Below, in pieces: positions 9,172 to 17,919 of a DNA stretch of 64,000 bases. A program made the position numbers and the translations under genes. This stretch comes from [Erwinia] mediterraneensis (GTDB lineage: Bacteria > Pseudomonadota > Gammaproteobacteria > Enterobacterales > Enterobacteriaceae), in assembly GCF_900604315.1 (NCBI RefSeq), contig NZ_LR026981.1, positions 30,907 to 94,906 of the forward strand. The letters run 5' to 3'. Each line of letters opens with the position of its first letter. Position 1 is the stretch's first letter. The notes beneath the pieces were generated by a model. That model saw nothing but the letters and a program-made list of their open reading frames with translations. It made no database searches and was not told the DNA's origin.

Positions 9172-9199
9172 TGAGTGTTCCCGGGGCAACAGCAGTTCC
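9172..9199 (-). promoter_or_regulatory. hrp box (HrpL promoter) for the effector-chaperone operon
   Basis: Read on the minus strand it is GGAACT, 15 bases, ACACTCA, against the HrpL consensus GGAACC-N15/16-CCACNNA. The -10 part lies about 32 bases upstream of the effector ATG at 9140, leaving a short leader. Confidence 0.75.
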
Positions 9200-9415
9200 C
9201 GACATGAGTCGAAAAATAATGAAAGGCAGTCGGCGAAGGTCATGCAATAAAAGCGCATAGCGACAAACGGACTGGTTATATCAGGTGAATGATAAAGCTT
9301 CAGCCAGGCTGAGAAATCATTTTGTTAAATCATCACGGGTAATGATATCCAGCCTCACAGGCAGCAATCACGAGGGCAGCTTCACCTGCATCGTGATTGC
9401 TCAGTGGCTGTATGC

Positions 9416-10375
9416 TCAGCGCTTGCGCATTTCCGGGATAAAGAGATCGCCGCGCAACACGCAGGAGCCCAGCACGTTTTGCGTTTTCTCGCTCAGCCAG
9501 CTGGCCACCCGGGCCGCCATCATATCCAGCGAATACTCAATGGCCGGAATGGTAGGTACACCCGGTAAATGCAGCGATCCCGCCAGACTGAAAACCATAA
9601 TGTCATCCGGAACGGATTTATTGAATGCCTGCAGTTGCGGGATTACCCGCTGCGCCTCTTGCTCATCCGCCACCAGTAACGCATTCAGGTTAAGCGTTTT
9701 GGCGTTATTCATCAGTTCCTGCAAGGCAACCGATGGGGAAGTTGAGTCGATAAACACCAGATTGCGGTTAAAGGGCAAAAAGTTCTTTTCCAGCGCATGT
9801 TTGTAGCCCAGTAAAACCTGTTCGGCAAAACGGTTTCCATAGGGATGAATCAGGCCGATATGGCGTCGTTTCTGACTGATAAGGTAGTTACAGGCCGTTT
9901 CGGCGGCAAAGGCGTGGTCGAACCGGATGCTGTTGGCATACTCATTCTCACTCTCCATACAGTCCACCAGGATCACGTTATCCTGGGTGATGTTCAACGG
10001 AAAGCGGGCGCCAATAATCAGTACATCGTCGCACAGCCCGTAGCTTAATTCTTCCAGCGCACTCATCACGCCGCTTTTCGTGTTGGCGAAGCGCAACAAC
10101 AGATGTTTCTGATGTTGGCTGAGATGTTTTTCCAGTGCGTAAAGATAACCTGTGGTCTGGTTAATGTTGTCCTGCGCGCAAATGACCCCAATGCAGCCGG
10201 TTGTCTGGCTGAGCAGCGACTGGGCAATAACATTGGGACGATAATTTAGCTCTTCAACCGCCTTGAGTACCGCTTGCCGGCTGGCTTCTTTTACACCGCG
10301 TGAGCCGCTCAACACTCGCGAGACTGTGGCTTTGGACACCCCAGCTAAACGTGATACATCGTTGATAGTTGCCAT
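9416..10375 (-). CDS. LacI-family repressor of the beta-glucoside operon (AscG-like)
   Basis: A 319-residue LacI/GalR regulator. The N-terminal helix-turn-helix and hinge are clear ('TINDVSRLAGVSKATVSRVL', then 'NYRPNVIAQSL'). The rest is a periplasmic-binding-protein-like sensor domain that would bind the inducing sugar or sugar phosphate. It is divergent from the PTS operon, with 287 bases between them that hold two palindromic operator candidates, so it most likely represses that operon and itself. Closest in type to AscG, the repressor of arbutin/salicin/cellobiose use. The inducer is not visible from sequence. Confidence 0.88.
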   Translation of the reverse strand: MATINDVSRLAGVSKATVSRVLSGSRGVKEASRQAVLKAVEELNYRPNVIAQSLLSQTTGCIGVICAQDNINQTTGYLYALEKHLSQHQKHLLLRFANTKSGVMSALEELSYGLCDDVLIIGARFPLNITQDNVILVDCMESENEYANSIRFDHAFAAETACNYLISQKRRHIGLIHPYGNRFAEQVLLGYKHALEKNFLPFNRNLVFIDSTSPSVALQELMNNAKTLNLNALLVADEQEAQRVIPQLQAFNKSVPDDIMVFSLAGSLHLPGVPTIPAIEYSLDMMAARVASWLSEKTQNVLGSCVLRGDLFIPEMRKR

Positions 10376-10466
10376 TATTTACCCCTGACAGGGTCTCTCC
10401 CTGTAATCCCTGATACTGATTCAGCTTAAATTTTCACCTTTCGAAGTATATCCGTTTCCGTTTTTT

Positions 10467-10608
10467 ATGGAAACCGAATTTCCATTTGTGCGCCAGAAAA
10501 GCGTCAACCCCACCAAATACGTGACCTGAATCGCGTAATTCCGCCATATACGAAGGAAATATTGAACGCTATCACACTTCTTTTTTTCATTTATGGAAAT
10601 CGGTTTCC
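10467..10608. promoter_or_regulatory. Two palindromic LacI-type operators in the divergent intergenic region
   Basis: Two similar palindromes occur: ATGGAAACCGAATTTCCAT at 10467-10485 and GGAAATCGGTTTCC at 10595-10608. Both have GGAAA/TTTCC arms with a central CG, as LacI-family operators do. Their starts are about 128 bases apart, on either side of the region where both promoters must lie, so looping is possible. Confidence 0.65.
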
Positions 10609-10662
10609 TCATGATATCCAATCAGCCTGGAAAACTTTGCTTACATCTTAAGGTGGGTCTCA

Positions 10663-10977
10663 ATGTACAAGATTATGTTGTGTTGTTCCGCAGGAATGTC
10701 CACCAGCATGCTGGTGCGAAAGATGTCAGATGCCGCTGAGGAACGCGGTCTCCCGGTGCAGATTGAGGCGTTTGGTGTTGCCGAATTTGACACACAGTTT
10801 CCACACTATCAGGTGGTGCTGCTCGGTCCTCAGGTGAAGTACATGTTAAACACGCTGTCAGAAAAGGCTGCCGCGCACGGCATTCCGGTACAACCCATTG
10901 ATATGATGGACTATGGAATGCAACGTGGTGATAAGGTGCTTGATTATGCTCTGTCGCTGATTGAAGCGGCACAATAA
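10663..10977 (+). CDS. PTS lactose/cellobiose-family IIB component
   Basis: A 104-residue cytoplasmic phosphocarrier. It opens with the Lac-family IIB signature 'IMLCCSAGMSTSMLVRKM', in which a cysteine (Cys7 or Cys8) takes the phosphate from IIA and passes it to the incoming sugar on IIC. It is the first gene of a five-gene operon (IIB, IIC, glucosidase, IIA, porin) with short gaps. A ribosome site AAGGTGGG precedes ATG 10663. Confidence 0.93.
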   Translation: MYKIMLCCSAGMSTSMLVRKMSDAAEERGLPVQIEAFGVAEFDTQFPHYQVVLLGPQVKYMLNTLSEKAAAHGIPVQPIDMMDYGMQRGDKVLDYALSLIEAAQ

Positions 10978-10989
10978 AAAGGTGTCATT

Positions 10990-12315
10990 ATGAGTTCGTT
11001 ATATCAGTCCATGGTTACTGTTATTGAACAAACCATTACGCCGCTCGCCGGGCGTCTGGGGCAGCAGAAGTACGTGATCGCCATACGCGACGGCTTTACG
11101 GCGGCACTGCCTTTCATGATTATCGGCTCGTTTATGCTGGTATTTATCTTCCCTCCTTTTGCGGCGGAAACCACCAACAGTTTTGCGCGCGGCTGGCTGG
11201 ATTTTTCAGAGGCATATCGTGAACAGCTGATGCTGCCCTTCAATCTGAGTATGGGGGTAATGACCTTCTTTATCTCAGTGGGAATAGGCGCCAGCCTGGG
11301 CCGTCAGTTTAACCTTGATCCGGTTATGTCAGGTCTGCTGGCCTTTATGGCATTTTTACTGGTGGCTGCCCCGTATGCGGACGGCAAAATCTCTACGCAG
11401 TATCTTTCCGGGCAGGGGATTTTTACAGCGCTGATCACCTCCATCTATTCCACCCGCATCTACGCCTGGCTGAAACAGAACAAGATCACCATCCGTCTGC
11501 CAAAAGAAGTACCGACTGGCGTGGCACGCTCGTTTGAGATCCTGATCCCGGTGCTGGTGATTATCGGTACGCTGCATCCGCTGAACCTGTTTATCGAAGC
11601 GCAGGCCGGTATGATCCTGCCCCAGGCGATTATGCATCTGCTGGAGCCGTTGGTTTCCGCATCAGATTCGCTGCCAGCCATTCTGCTTTCGGTCCTGCTG
11701 TGTCAGATTTTCTGGTTTGCCGGTATCCATGGTGCGCTGATTGTAACCGGCATCATGAATCCGTTCTGGATGGCCAACCTTTCCGCTAACCAGGCGGCGC
11801 TGGCAGCCGGTACTGCCCTGCCCCATGTTTATCTGCAGGGCTTCTGGGATCACTACCTGTTGATTGGTGGTGTCGGCTCCACCCTGCCGCTGGCTTTCCT
11901 GCTGTTACGCAGTCGCGTTACCCACCTGCGTACCATTGGCAAAATGGGGGTTGTACCCAGCTTTTTTAATATCAATGAGCCGATCCTGTTTGGTGCGCCC
12001 ATTATCATGAACCCGTTGCTGTTCATCCCCTTTATTTTTGTACCGACGGTCAATGCGATACTGGCCTGGACCGCCACCAAACTGGGCTGGCTGACCCAGG
12101 TCGTTTCCCTGACGCCCTGGACTACCCCCGCGCCTATCGGTGCCTCCTGGGCCGCTAACTGGACGCTGAGCCCGGTGGTGATGTGCATTATCTGCATGGT
12201 GATGTCGGCACTGATGTACCTGCCGTTCCTGCGCGCTTATGAACGTTCCCTGCTGAAAACCGAAGAGCAAAAAGCGCAGGCTAATGCCCCGGTAACGCAG
12301 CCTGTCAGTAACTAA
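10990..12315 (+). CDS. PTS lactose/cellobiose-family IIC permease
   Basis: A 441-residue inner-membrane channel with about ten hydrophobic segments. The family signature is 'FNINEPILFGAPIIMNP' around residue 320, which contains the substrate-binding NEP glutamate. It transports and phosphorylates a beta-glucoside such as cellobiose, arbutin or salicin, together with IIB (12 bases upstream) and IIA (two genes downstream). The hydrophilic C-terminal tail starts about residue 420. Confidence 0.93.
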   Translation: MSSLYQSMVTVIEQTITPLAGRLGQQKYVIAIRDGFTAALPFMIIGSFMLVFIFPPFAAETTNSFARGWLDFSEAYREQLMLPFNLSMGVMTFFISVGIGASLGRQFNLDPVMSGLLAFMAFLLVAAPYADGKISTQYLSGQGIFTALITSIYSTRIYAWLKQNKITIRLPKEVPTGVARSFEILIPVLVIIGTLHPLNLFIEAQAGMILPQAIMHLLEPLVSASDSLPAILLSVLLCQIFWFAGIHGALIVTGIMNPFWMANLSANQAALAAGTALPHVYLQGFWDHYLLIGGVGSTLPLAFLLLRSRVTHLRTIGKMGVVPSFFNINEPILFGAPIIMNPLLFIPFIFVPTVNAILAWTATKLGWLTQVVSLTPWTTPAPIGASWAANWTLSPVVMCIICMVMSALMYLPFLRAYERSLLKTEEQKAQANAPVTQPVSN

Positions 12316-12329
12316 CAAGAGAAAAGTCG

Positions 12330-13718
12330 ATGAAATATCAGTTTCCCGATAACTTCTGGTGGGGAAGTGCCAGCTCTGCCTTGCAGACGGAAGGCGCGAG
12401 CCAGCTCGGCGGTAAAAGTCAGACCACCTGGGACCTGTGGTATGCCGAGCAGCCGTGGCGCTTTCATCAGGGCATCGGCCCTGATGATACCTCTACCTTT
12501 TATCGCCACTGGCGCGATGATATTGCGCTGCTGAAGCAACTGAACCACAACAGCTTTCGTACCTCGCTTAGCTGGTCACGGCTGATCCCGGAAGGAACCG
12601 GAGCGGTTAACCTGGAGGCGGTCACCTTCTATAACCAGGTGATCGATGAACTGCTGGCGCAGGGCATTACGCCCTTTATCACCCTGTTTCACTTCGACAT
12701 GCCGCGCGTCATGCAGGAAAAAGGCGGCTGGGAAAACCGCGAAGTGGTACAGGCCTTCAGTGATTATGCCCAGGTCTGCTTTGAACTGTTTGGCGATCGG
12801 GTGAAGCACTGGTTCACCTTTAATGAACCCATCGTACCGGTAGAGGGGGGATATCTGTACGACTTCCACTATCCGAACGTAGTGGATTTCAAACGCGCCG
12901 CGACAGTGGCGTATCACACGGTGCTGGCGCATGCTTCTGCGGTGCGCGGCTGGCGGGCGGGTCAGTATGAGGGCGAGATAGGCATTGTGCTTAACCTGAC
13001 GCCTTCCTATCCCCGTTCACAGCATCCGGCTGACCTGACGGCGGCGCATCATGCCGACCTGCTGTTTAACCGCAGCTTCCTGGATCCGGTCTTACGCGGC
13101 GAATATCCGGCAGATTTAGTGGCGCTACTGGAGAAATATGCCCAGCTCCCGCTCTGTCAGCCTGAGGATAAAGCACTGATTGCGGCAGGAAAAATCGATT
13201 TACTCGGCATCAATTATTATCAGCCCCGTCGCGTAAAATGCCGCGGCAGCGCGGTGAACCCTGATGCGCCCTTTATGCCGGAATGGTTATTTGATCATTA
13301 CGAAATGCCCGGCCGTAAAATGAACCCTTACCGCGGCTGGGAAATTTATGAGCCCGGCATTTACGACATCCTCACTAATCTGCGTGTGAATTACGGCAAC
13401 CCACGCTGTTTTATTTCTGAAAATGGTATGGGCGTCGAAAACGAGCAGCGTTTTATTGAGAACGGCCAGATTAAAGATGATTACCGCATCGACTTTGTCG
13501 CTGAGCATCTTAAATGGCTGCATAAAGGTATCAGTGAAGGTTGTAATTGTCTGGGTTATCACATGTGGACATTTATTGATAACTGGTCATGGTGCAACGG
13601 CTATAAAAACCGTTATGGCTTTGTACAACTGGATTTAACGACCCAGAAACGCACCATTAAAAAGAGTGGCGAATGGTTTGCCGCTACCGCCGCGCATAAT
13701 GGCTTTGATAAAGAGTGA
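12330..13718 (+). CDS. 6-phospho-beta-glucosidase (GH1)
   Basis: A 462-residue family 1 glycoside hydrolase that cleaves the phosphorylated beta-glucoside delivered by the PTS. The acid/base motif 'TFNEP' is at about residues 166-170 and the nucleophile is in 'FISENGMG' near residue 370. The N-terminal 'FPDNFWWGSASSALQTEG' and C-terminal 'KRTIKKSGEWF' are typical of the family, and the serine/lysine-type phosphate-binding region near the C-terminus fits the phospho-enzymes. It lies 14 bases after IIC and 4 before IIA. Confidence 0.93.
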   Translation: MKYQFPDNFWWGSASSALQTEGASQLGGKSQTTWDLWYAEQPWRFHQGIGPDDTSTFYRHWRDDIALLKQLNHNSFRTSLSWSRLIPEGTGAVNLEAVTFYNQVIDELLAQGITPFITLFHFDMPRVMQEKGGWENREVVQAFSDYAQVCFELFGDRVKHWFTFNEPIVPVEGGYLYDFHYPNVVDFKRAATVAYHTVLAHASAVRGWRAGQYEGEIGIVLNLTPSYPRSQHPADLTAAHHADLLFNRSFLDPVLRGEYPADLVALLEKYAQLPLCQPEDKALIAAGKIDLLGINYYQPRRVKCRGSAVNPDAPFMPEWLFDHYEMPGRKMNPYRGWEIYEPGIYDILTNLRVNYGNPRCFISENGMGVENEQRFIENGQIKDDYRIDFVAEHLKWLHKGISEGCNCLGYHMWTFIDNWSWCNGYKNRYGFVQLDLTTQKRTIKKSGEWFAATAAHNGFDKE

Positions 13719-13722
13719 GTAA

Positions 13723-14028
13723 ATGATGATCGCATTAGAAGACGCAGTAATGGAAATTATCGTGAATGCGGGCCAGTCGCGCAGCCTCTGTTTTGAAGCG
13801 CTGCAGGCGGCACGTCAGAGTGACTTCGACCTGGCGACGCGTCTGCTGAAGGAAGCGGATGGTTATGCCCGTCAGGCGCACCATATGCAGACCAAACTGA
13901 TTGAACAGGATGCCGGCGAGGCACGCCAGCCGATGACGTTAATTATGGTGCATGCCCAGGATCATTTAATGACTTCATTACTGGCGCGTGAATTAACTGA
14001 GGAGATTATTCATCTTTATCAGCGTTAA
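13723..14028 (+). CDS. PTS lactose/cellobiose-family IIA component
   Basis: A 101-residue cytoplasmic phosphocarrier. The signature 'LIMVHAQDHLMTSLLARELTEEII' contains the phosphorylated histidine of IIA-Lac/Cel, and the upstream helices ('SLCFEALQAARQSDFDLATRLLKEAD', 'ARQAHHMQTKLI') form the usual three-helix unit that works as a trimer. Start ATG 13723 lies 4 bases after the glucosidase stop. Confidence 0.92.
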   Translation: MMIALEDAVMEIIVNAGQSRSLCFEALQAARQSDFDLATRLLKEADGYARQAHHMQTKLIEQDAGEARQPMTLIMVHAQDHLMTSLLARELTEEIIHLYQR

Positions 14029-14192
14029 TAATGCAATACCTCTGGGGCGCCAACAGTGACACGATAAGCGCGTCATTAACTGGCGGCAGATAAAATATAA
14101 ATTCAGCTTGTTTTGGTGATGGCGGCATTTATTGTCAGACCAGAACGTGATGGTTATTAGCTGAAAAAAGTAACTTAATTATTGAGATAACC

Positions 14193-15575
14193 ATGAATAC
14201 GTTAAATAAACTTCCATTAGCAATGGCGGTTATTGCCGCTCTTTGCCCGGCTTCTGTGCTCGCACAGGAATTCACTCAGCAACAAATTGATGAAATCGTA
14301 GCCAGAGCGGTAGATAAAGCGCTGGCTGAGCGTCAGGCCAAAATTGATGCTGCCGTTAATCAAAAAGCGGATGTGATTACCGAGCCGGAAAGCACCGCGC
14401 AATCACCAGATATGGCGATTCCTTTCGGCATTAATTTCAGCGGCTATGCCCGTTATGGTGCGCATTATCAGGGCGCTGACCAGAAATATGTGGCGGTAGA
14501 TGGCTCTTACAACGGCGCATCCGCCATTGGTCGTCTCGGCAATGAAAGCAATGGCGGTGAGTTCCAGCTTTCTAAAGCCTTTAAGGGCGATAACGGCGCT
14601 ATCTGGGATGTTAACGTGATGTTTGATCACTGGGGCGATGAGGTGAACCTGAAAAAAGCCTACGCCGGGGTGACCAATCTGCTGGAATCCAACCCGAACG
14701 CCTACTTCTGGGCCGGACGTGATTTCCACCAGCGTCCACAACAGGGCATCAACGACTATTTCTGGATGAACCACGACGGTCAGGGCGCCGGGGTCAGAAA
14801 CTTTGACATCGGCGGCGTAGCCTTTGACGTTGCTGTCGTGGCAGCAGTCGAATCCTGTAGCCCGGAAGTGATGTCCGATGAATCCAACCCGTCACGTATC
14901 ACCTGTACCGGCGGCTCAGGAACCGGTGACAAAGGTAACTACGCGCTGACGTCAAAAATTCACGGTATGCAGGTTGGCCCACTGGATCTGGAGCTGTACG
15001 CCAACTATGGCTTTGACTCCAAAGCGGTGGATGGCGACGATCGCCTGAAAGCCTGGCAGGGTGGCGCGGTGCTCAGCCACAGCAATGACAGCGGCGTCAA
15101 TAAAGTCATTGCCCGCTACTCCCATAACTCCGATAACAGCGTGTTTAACAAGAGCGACGATCTGAGTTCAGTCTACCTGAGTTTTGAAGGCAGCCATAAA
15201 TTTACCCCGCAGGCGCAGGTCGAATATCTGTTGGCCTGGCATGATTATGATAACAGCTCGGTGGATACCGATAACCGCACCAACTATGGCGCGATTGTTC
15301 GCCCCATGTATTTCTGGAATGACGTTCACTCCACCTGGCTGGAGGCGGGTTATCAGCTGGTGGATTATGATAACGGCGGCGAAAACAAAGGCTGGAAGCT
15401 GACCCTGTCGCAGAACATCTCCATCGGCATGGGCCCCGAGTTCCGTCCGATGCTGCGCTTCTACGTCACCGGCGGCGAGGTGGATAACGAGCACACTGCG
15501 CGCGTTAATGGCAGTAATGAAGATACCCGTCTCGATTCATTTAACGTTGGCGCCATGTGGGAAGCCTGGTTTTAA
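14193..15575 (+). CDS. LamB-type carbohydrate porin (BglH/ScrY-like)
   Basis: A 460-residue outer-membrane maltoporin-family channel. The signal peptide ends at 'SVLAQE' (about residue 24), then a short coiled-coil-like stretch ('QQIDEIVARAVDKALAERQAKIDAA') as in ScrY/BglH, then the barrel beginning 'GYARYGAHYQG' and ending in an aromatic residue ('AMWEAWF'), as outer-membrane barrels do. It lies 164 bases after the IIA gene, so it may share the operon transcript and also have its own promoter. It would let beta-glucosides or oligosaccharides into the periplasm. Confidence 0.9.
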   Translation: MNTLNKLPLAMAVIAALCPASVLAQEFTQQQIDEIVARAVDKALAERQAKIDAAVNQKADVITEPESTAQSPDMAIPFGINFSGYARYGAHYQGADQKYVAVDGSYNGASAIGRLGNESNGGEFQLSKAFKGDNGAIWDVNVMFDHWGDEVNLKKAYAGVTNLLESNPNAYFWAGRDFHQRPQQGINDYFWMNHDGQGAGVRNFDIGGVAFDVAVVAAVESCSPEVMSDESNPSRITCTGGSGTGDKGNYALTSKIHGMQVGPLDLELYANYGFDSKAVDGDDRLKAWQGGAVLSHSNDSGVNKVIARYSHNSDNSVFNKSDDLSSVYLSFEGSHKFTPQAQVEYLLAWHDYDNSSVDTDNRTNYGAIVRPMYFWNDVHSTWLEAGYQLVDYDNGGENKGWKLTLSQNISIGMGPEFRPMLRFYVTGGEVDNEHTARVNGSNEDTRLDSFNVGAMWEAWF

Positions 15576-15943
15576 TTATATCGCAGGGGTGGCCGCCGGG
15601 ACGGTCCCCCCTGTGGGCAATCGCAGTCGAGAACCCCTTTCCCCGGGATCCTGGCCATCGGTTCTTCCCCTTTCTGGTTCAGAGAGTCTGATGGCGCCGT
15701 GCCTTACTTCCTGTACTGACTGTCCGTTTACCTGAAACACCGTCCCTTTTTGTGAGATCGATCTCATTTATCCAGGCAACTAAACCTCTTCTGCTGTCAC
15801 TTATTCAGTGACATTCATTTTTTAATTTTCTCCTGCCGCCAGGGTGAGTAATAGCATCCTTGCGGCAATGGCGCATTGAGTCGGACAGCGGTTAGTCGAT
15901 ATCAAGCCAGAGGAGCGGTTAATGTATACAGAGGAATCTTACA
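15576..15943. other. Intergenic region before the candidate secreted protein
   Basis: The 368 bases between the porin and the next gene hold no credible ORF. A GC-rich inverted segment just after the porin stop may be its terminator. No GGAAC-type hrp box is visible on the plus strand, although the next gene borders the T3SS cluster. Confidence 0.5.
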
Positions 15944-17650
15944 ATGAGTAGCATCTCCAGTCCTAACCCGTTATCCCACAGTCATGCGGCTTCTATGCTC
16001 TCCCTGGCTCCGGAAGAGGAACATCAACCGGCAGCAAATACTGCGACCGAAATGGTTCCTGTGACCGTCATACCACACGATAGGGTGTCTGTATCACGTG
16101 AGGAAGTGTTGCGGAATCGCGGGGACACGATGCGATCGGAGGGAAACGAGCAGATTCAGGAAGGCGTGAGGCTTGACAGCGAAGGCAGAAGACTGATTGA
16201 AACGGGAGAAGCTTTATTAGCCTCAGTGCAAAGGCATCGGAATGAGTTAAAAGAACAATTAGAAGTGCTCACAAGCGACAGAAAAGGAAAGATATCGGAG
16301 CATAAGATAGAGGAAGTCACCGAGCAGATCACCAACGCAGAGGTCTTGTTACAACAGCGCGAAGCGAAAGGTAAGGCTTCTATTAAAAAAGGACAAAATT
16401 TAAAACTGCAGGCTGAGCAGCTCATTAATTCAGGCCAACAAAAAGTTACTGAGGGTAATGTATTAAGCGGACGAGCTTCAAATCAGGCCCGAGTCGAGAC
16501 GAAATTAGCGGAATATTTTGGATCACCGGATGTTGAAGCGCATCCGCAGATGAATAAGTTGATTCAGGATCGGGCTGAAGCGCTGACCATCATGGGAGAA
16601 ACCGCAGACAGTATTGCCGAGGTGATGTCAAAAGGAGCATGGCTGGACGATATCAGTGTATTTGCTAAAGGATCTCTGGGAGCTATACCCTTTGCTGCAT
16701 CAGGTTTTGTGAATACCGCGCTTGCAGCCAGATTTGGCCTGGAAGAACATGCTGGTGATACGGGAGGCGTAACTGCCTGGGTATTAAAAGCCTGGGGCGA
16801 TAAACTTCTGGAATCGACCGGAAAAGATGTCACATGGTTGGCGGGAGATAAAGAGAATCTGATGTCTGAAGTGAAAGACTATTTAGAAAGCAAAAATAGC
16901 CACGAGACATTAAAGAAGTTTGCTTATGGGCCATCAGGTTTTGATGCGCGTAATCTGATTAATATCGGCGCATCGTTCATCCCTAACGAAACAGCTAAAA
17001 AAGCTATTGATGCCGGGTTGACGGTATTGGCTGGGGGGGTCGGAGATTATCTTGTCAATAAAAATAGTGTCTTTAGCGGTCCTCAATATCTCCTGGGGCT
17101 GAAAGATGGTGAGTGGCAAAAACAGTATCAGGCGTTAAAAGATACCAAAATAACGCAGCAGGTATTCACTAATGGCGCTAACCGTGCGATAGAACTTGGT
17201 AAATCCATTAACCCATACAATATGCTGAGAGGTGTGGGTAATAACTTTAAGCTTGAGAATCTGGCGCAAACTGCAGGATTAGGGGGCGGCTTAGCATTGA
17301 ACTCAAATCTGTCACGCATTTTTGGTTATGGTGTCGATACGGATCTGCAAAAAGAACTGGTGGCAAAAACAACAAACCTTTTGTTCGGGGGAGTCAGTTA
17401 TCGCCTGCAAATGGCAGGCGGTATGCTCGGTCAGCTGGGCGATATGAAGATCGTAGATAAATATAACCAGTTTACCGGTCGCACCCCAAGAGAGGTGCAA
17501 GGTTCGGAGACGACTCACACCCCGGAAGATACCTCTTCCCCGCGTCCGGTTCCGGTCACCCCTGAGGCTCAATCATCCGCGTCAATCCGCTCGAATTTAA
17601 TTCAAAACAAATTGATGAGCGGCGCGATTTCTTATCCTGGCAATGCGTAA
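15944..17650 (+). CDS. Candidate type III secreted protein (effector or translocator), unrecognised
   Basis: A 568-residue protein I cannot assign to a family. The first 20 residues are rich in Ser, Pro and His with no signal peptide, as in type III substrates. Residues about 55-190 are strongly charged and heptad-like (coiled coil with repeated 'EGxxLxxEGxxLIxxGE'), followed by a region with several moderately hydrophobic Gly/Ala segments ('LGAIPFAASGFVNTALAARFG', 'GLTVLAGGVGDYLV', 'TAGLGGGLALNSNL') and a Pro/Ser/Thr-rich C-terminus. A coiled coil plus amphipathic hydrophobic segments is the build of translocators such as HrpK/PopB. ATG 15944 has GAGGAA 7 bases upstream. It is convergent with hrpN but has no visible hrp box. 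Confidence 0.55.
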   Translation: MSSISSPNPLSHSHAASMLSLAPEEEHQPAANTATEMVPVTVIPHDRVSVSREEVLRNRGDTMRSEGNEQIQEGVRLDSEGRRLIETGEALLASVQRHRNELKEQLEVLTSDRKGKISEHKIEEVTEQITNAEVLLQQREAKGKASIKKGQNLKLQAEQLINSGQQKVTEGNVLSGRASNQARVETKLAEYFGSPDVEAHPQMNKLIQDRAEALTIMGETADSIAEVMSKGAWLDDISVFAKGSLGAIPFAASGFVNTALAARFGLEEHAGDTGGVTAWVLKAWGDKLLESTGKDVTWLAGDKENLMSEVKDYLESKNSHETLKKFAYGPSGFDARNLINIGASFIPNETAKKAIDAGLTVLAGGVGDYLVNKNSVFSGPQYLLGLKDGEWQKQYQALKDTKITQQVFTNGANRAIELGKSINPYNMLRGVGNNFKLENLAQTAGLGGGLALNSNLSRIFGYGVDTDLQKELVAKTTNLLFGGVSYRLQMAGGMLGQLGDMKIVDKYNQFTGRTPREVQGSETTHTPEDTSSPRPVPVTPEAQSSASIRSNLIQNKLMSGAISYPGNA

Positions 17651-17729
17651 AGCGTTTCAGCACAGACGGTAGATAATGCCAGCTTTGCAGCTAACCCTAC
17701 TGAAACAGGCTGCAACTGGTTTTCATCTT

Positions 17730-17762
17730 CTCTGCCATAGCGTGGGTTATGTTATGGCAGAG
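17730..17762 (+). terminator. Hairpin after the candidate secreted protein
   Basis: A 10-base stem CTCTGCCATA / TATGGCAGAG with a 13-base loop, 80 bases beyond the stop at 17650. There is no long U-run, so termination efficiency is uncertain. Confidence 0.5.
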
Positions 17763-17871
17763 TCCGGCTGTCGTTATCCCCGTTACAGCGCTGAACACCT
17801 CTCGTTCATTTATTTAATCAGAATCTGTACATCTATAATTCCGACGGAGACTTAGTCGCCTCTCACCGCAT

Positions 17872-17902
17872 AAAAAAGCCCGGCGTGGTTGTCCCGCCGG
17901 GC
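17872..17902 (-). terminator. Rho-independent terminator of the hrpN transcript
   Basis: On the minus strand GCCCGGCG, a 9-base loop and CGCCGGGC are followed by six T. It lies directly downstream of hrpN. Confidence 0.9.
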
Positions 17903-17919
17903 GATATCTGAAAGCTCCC

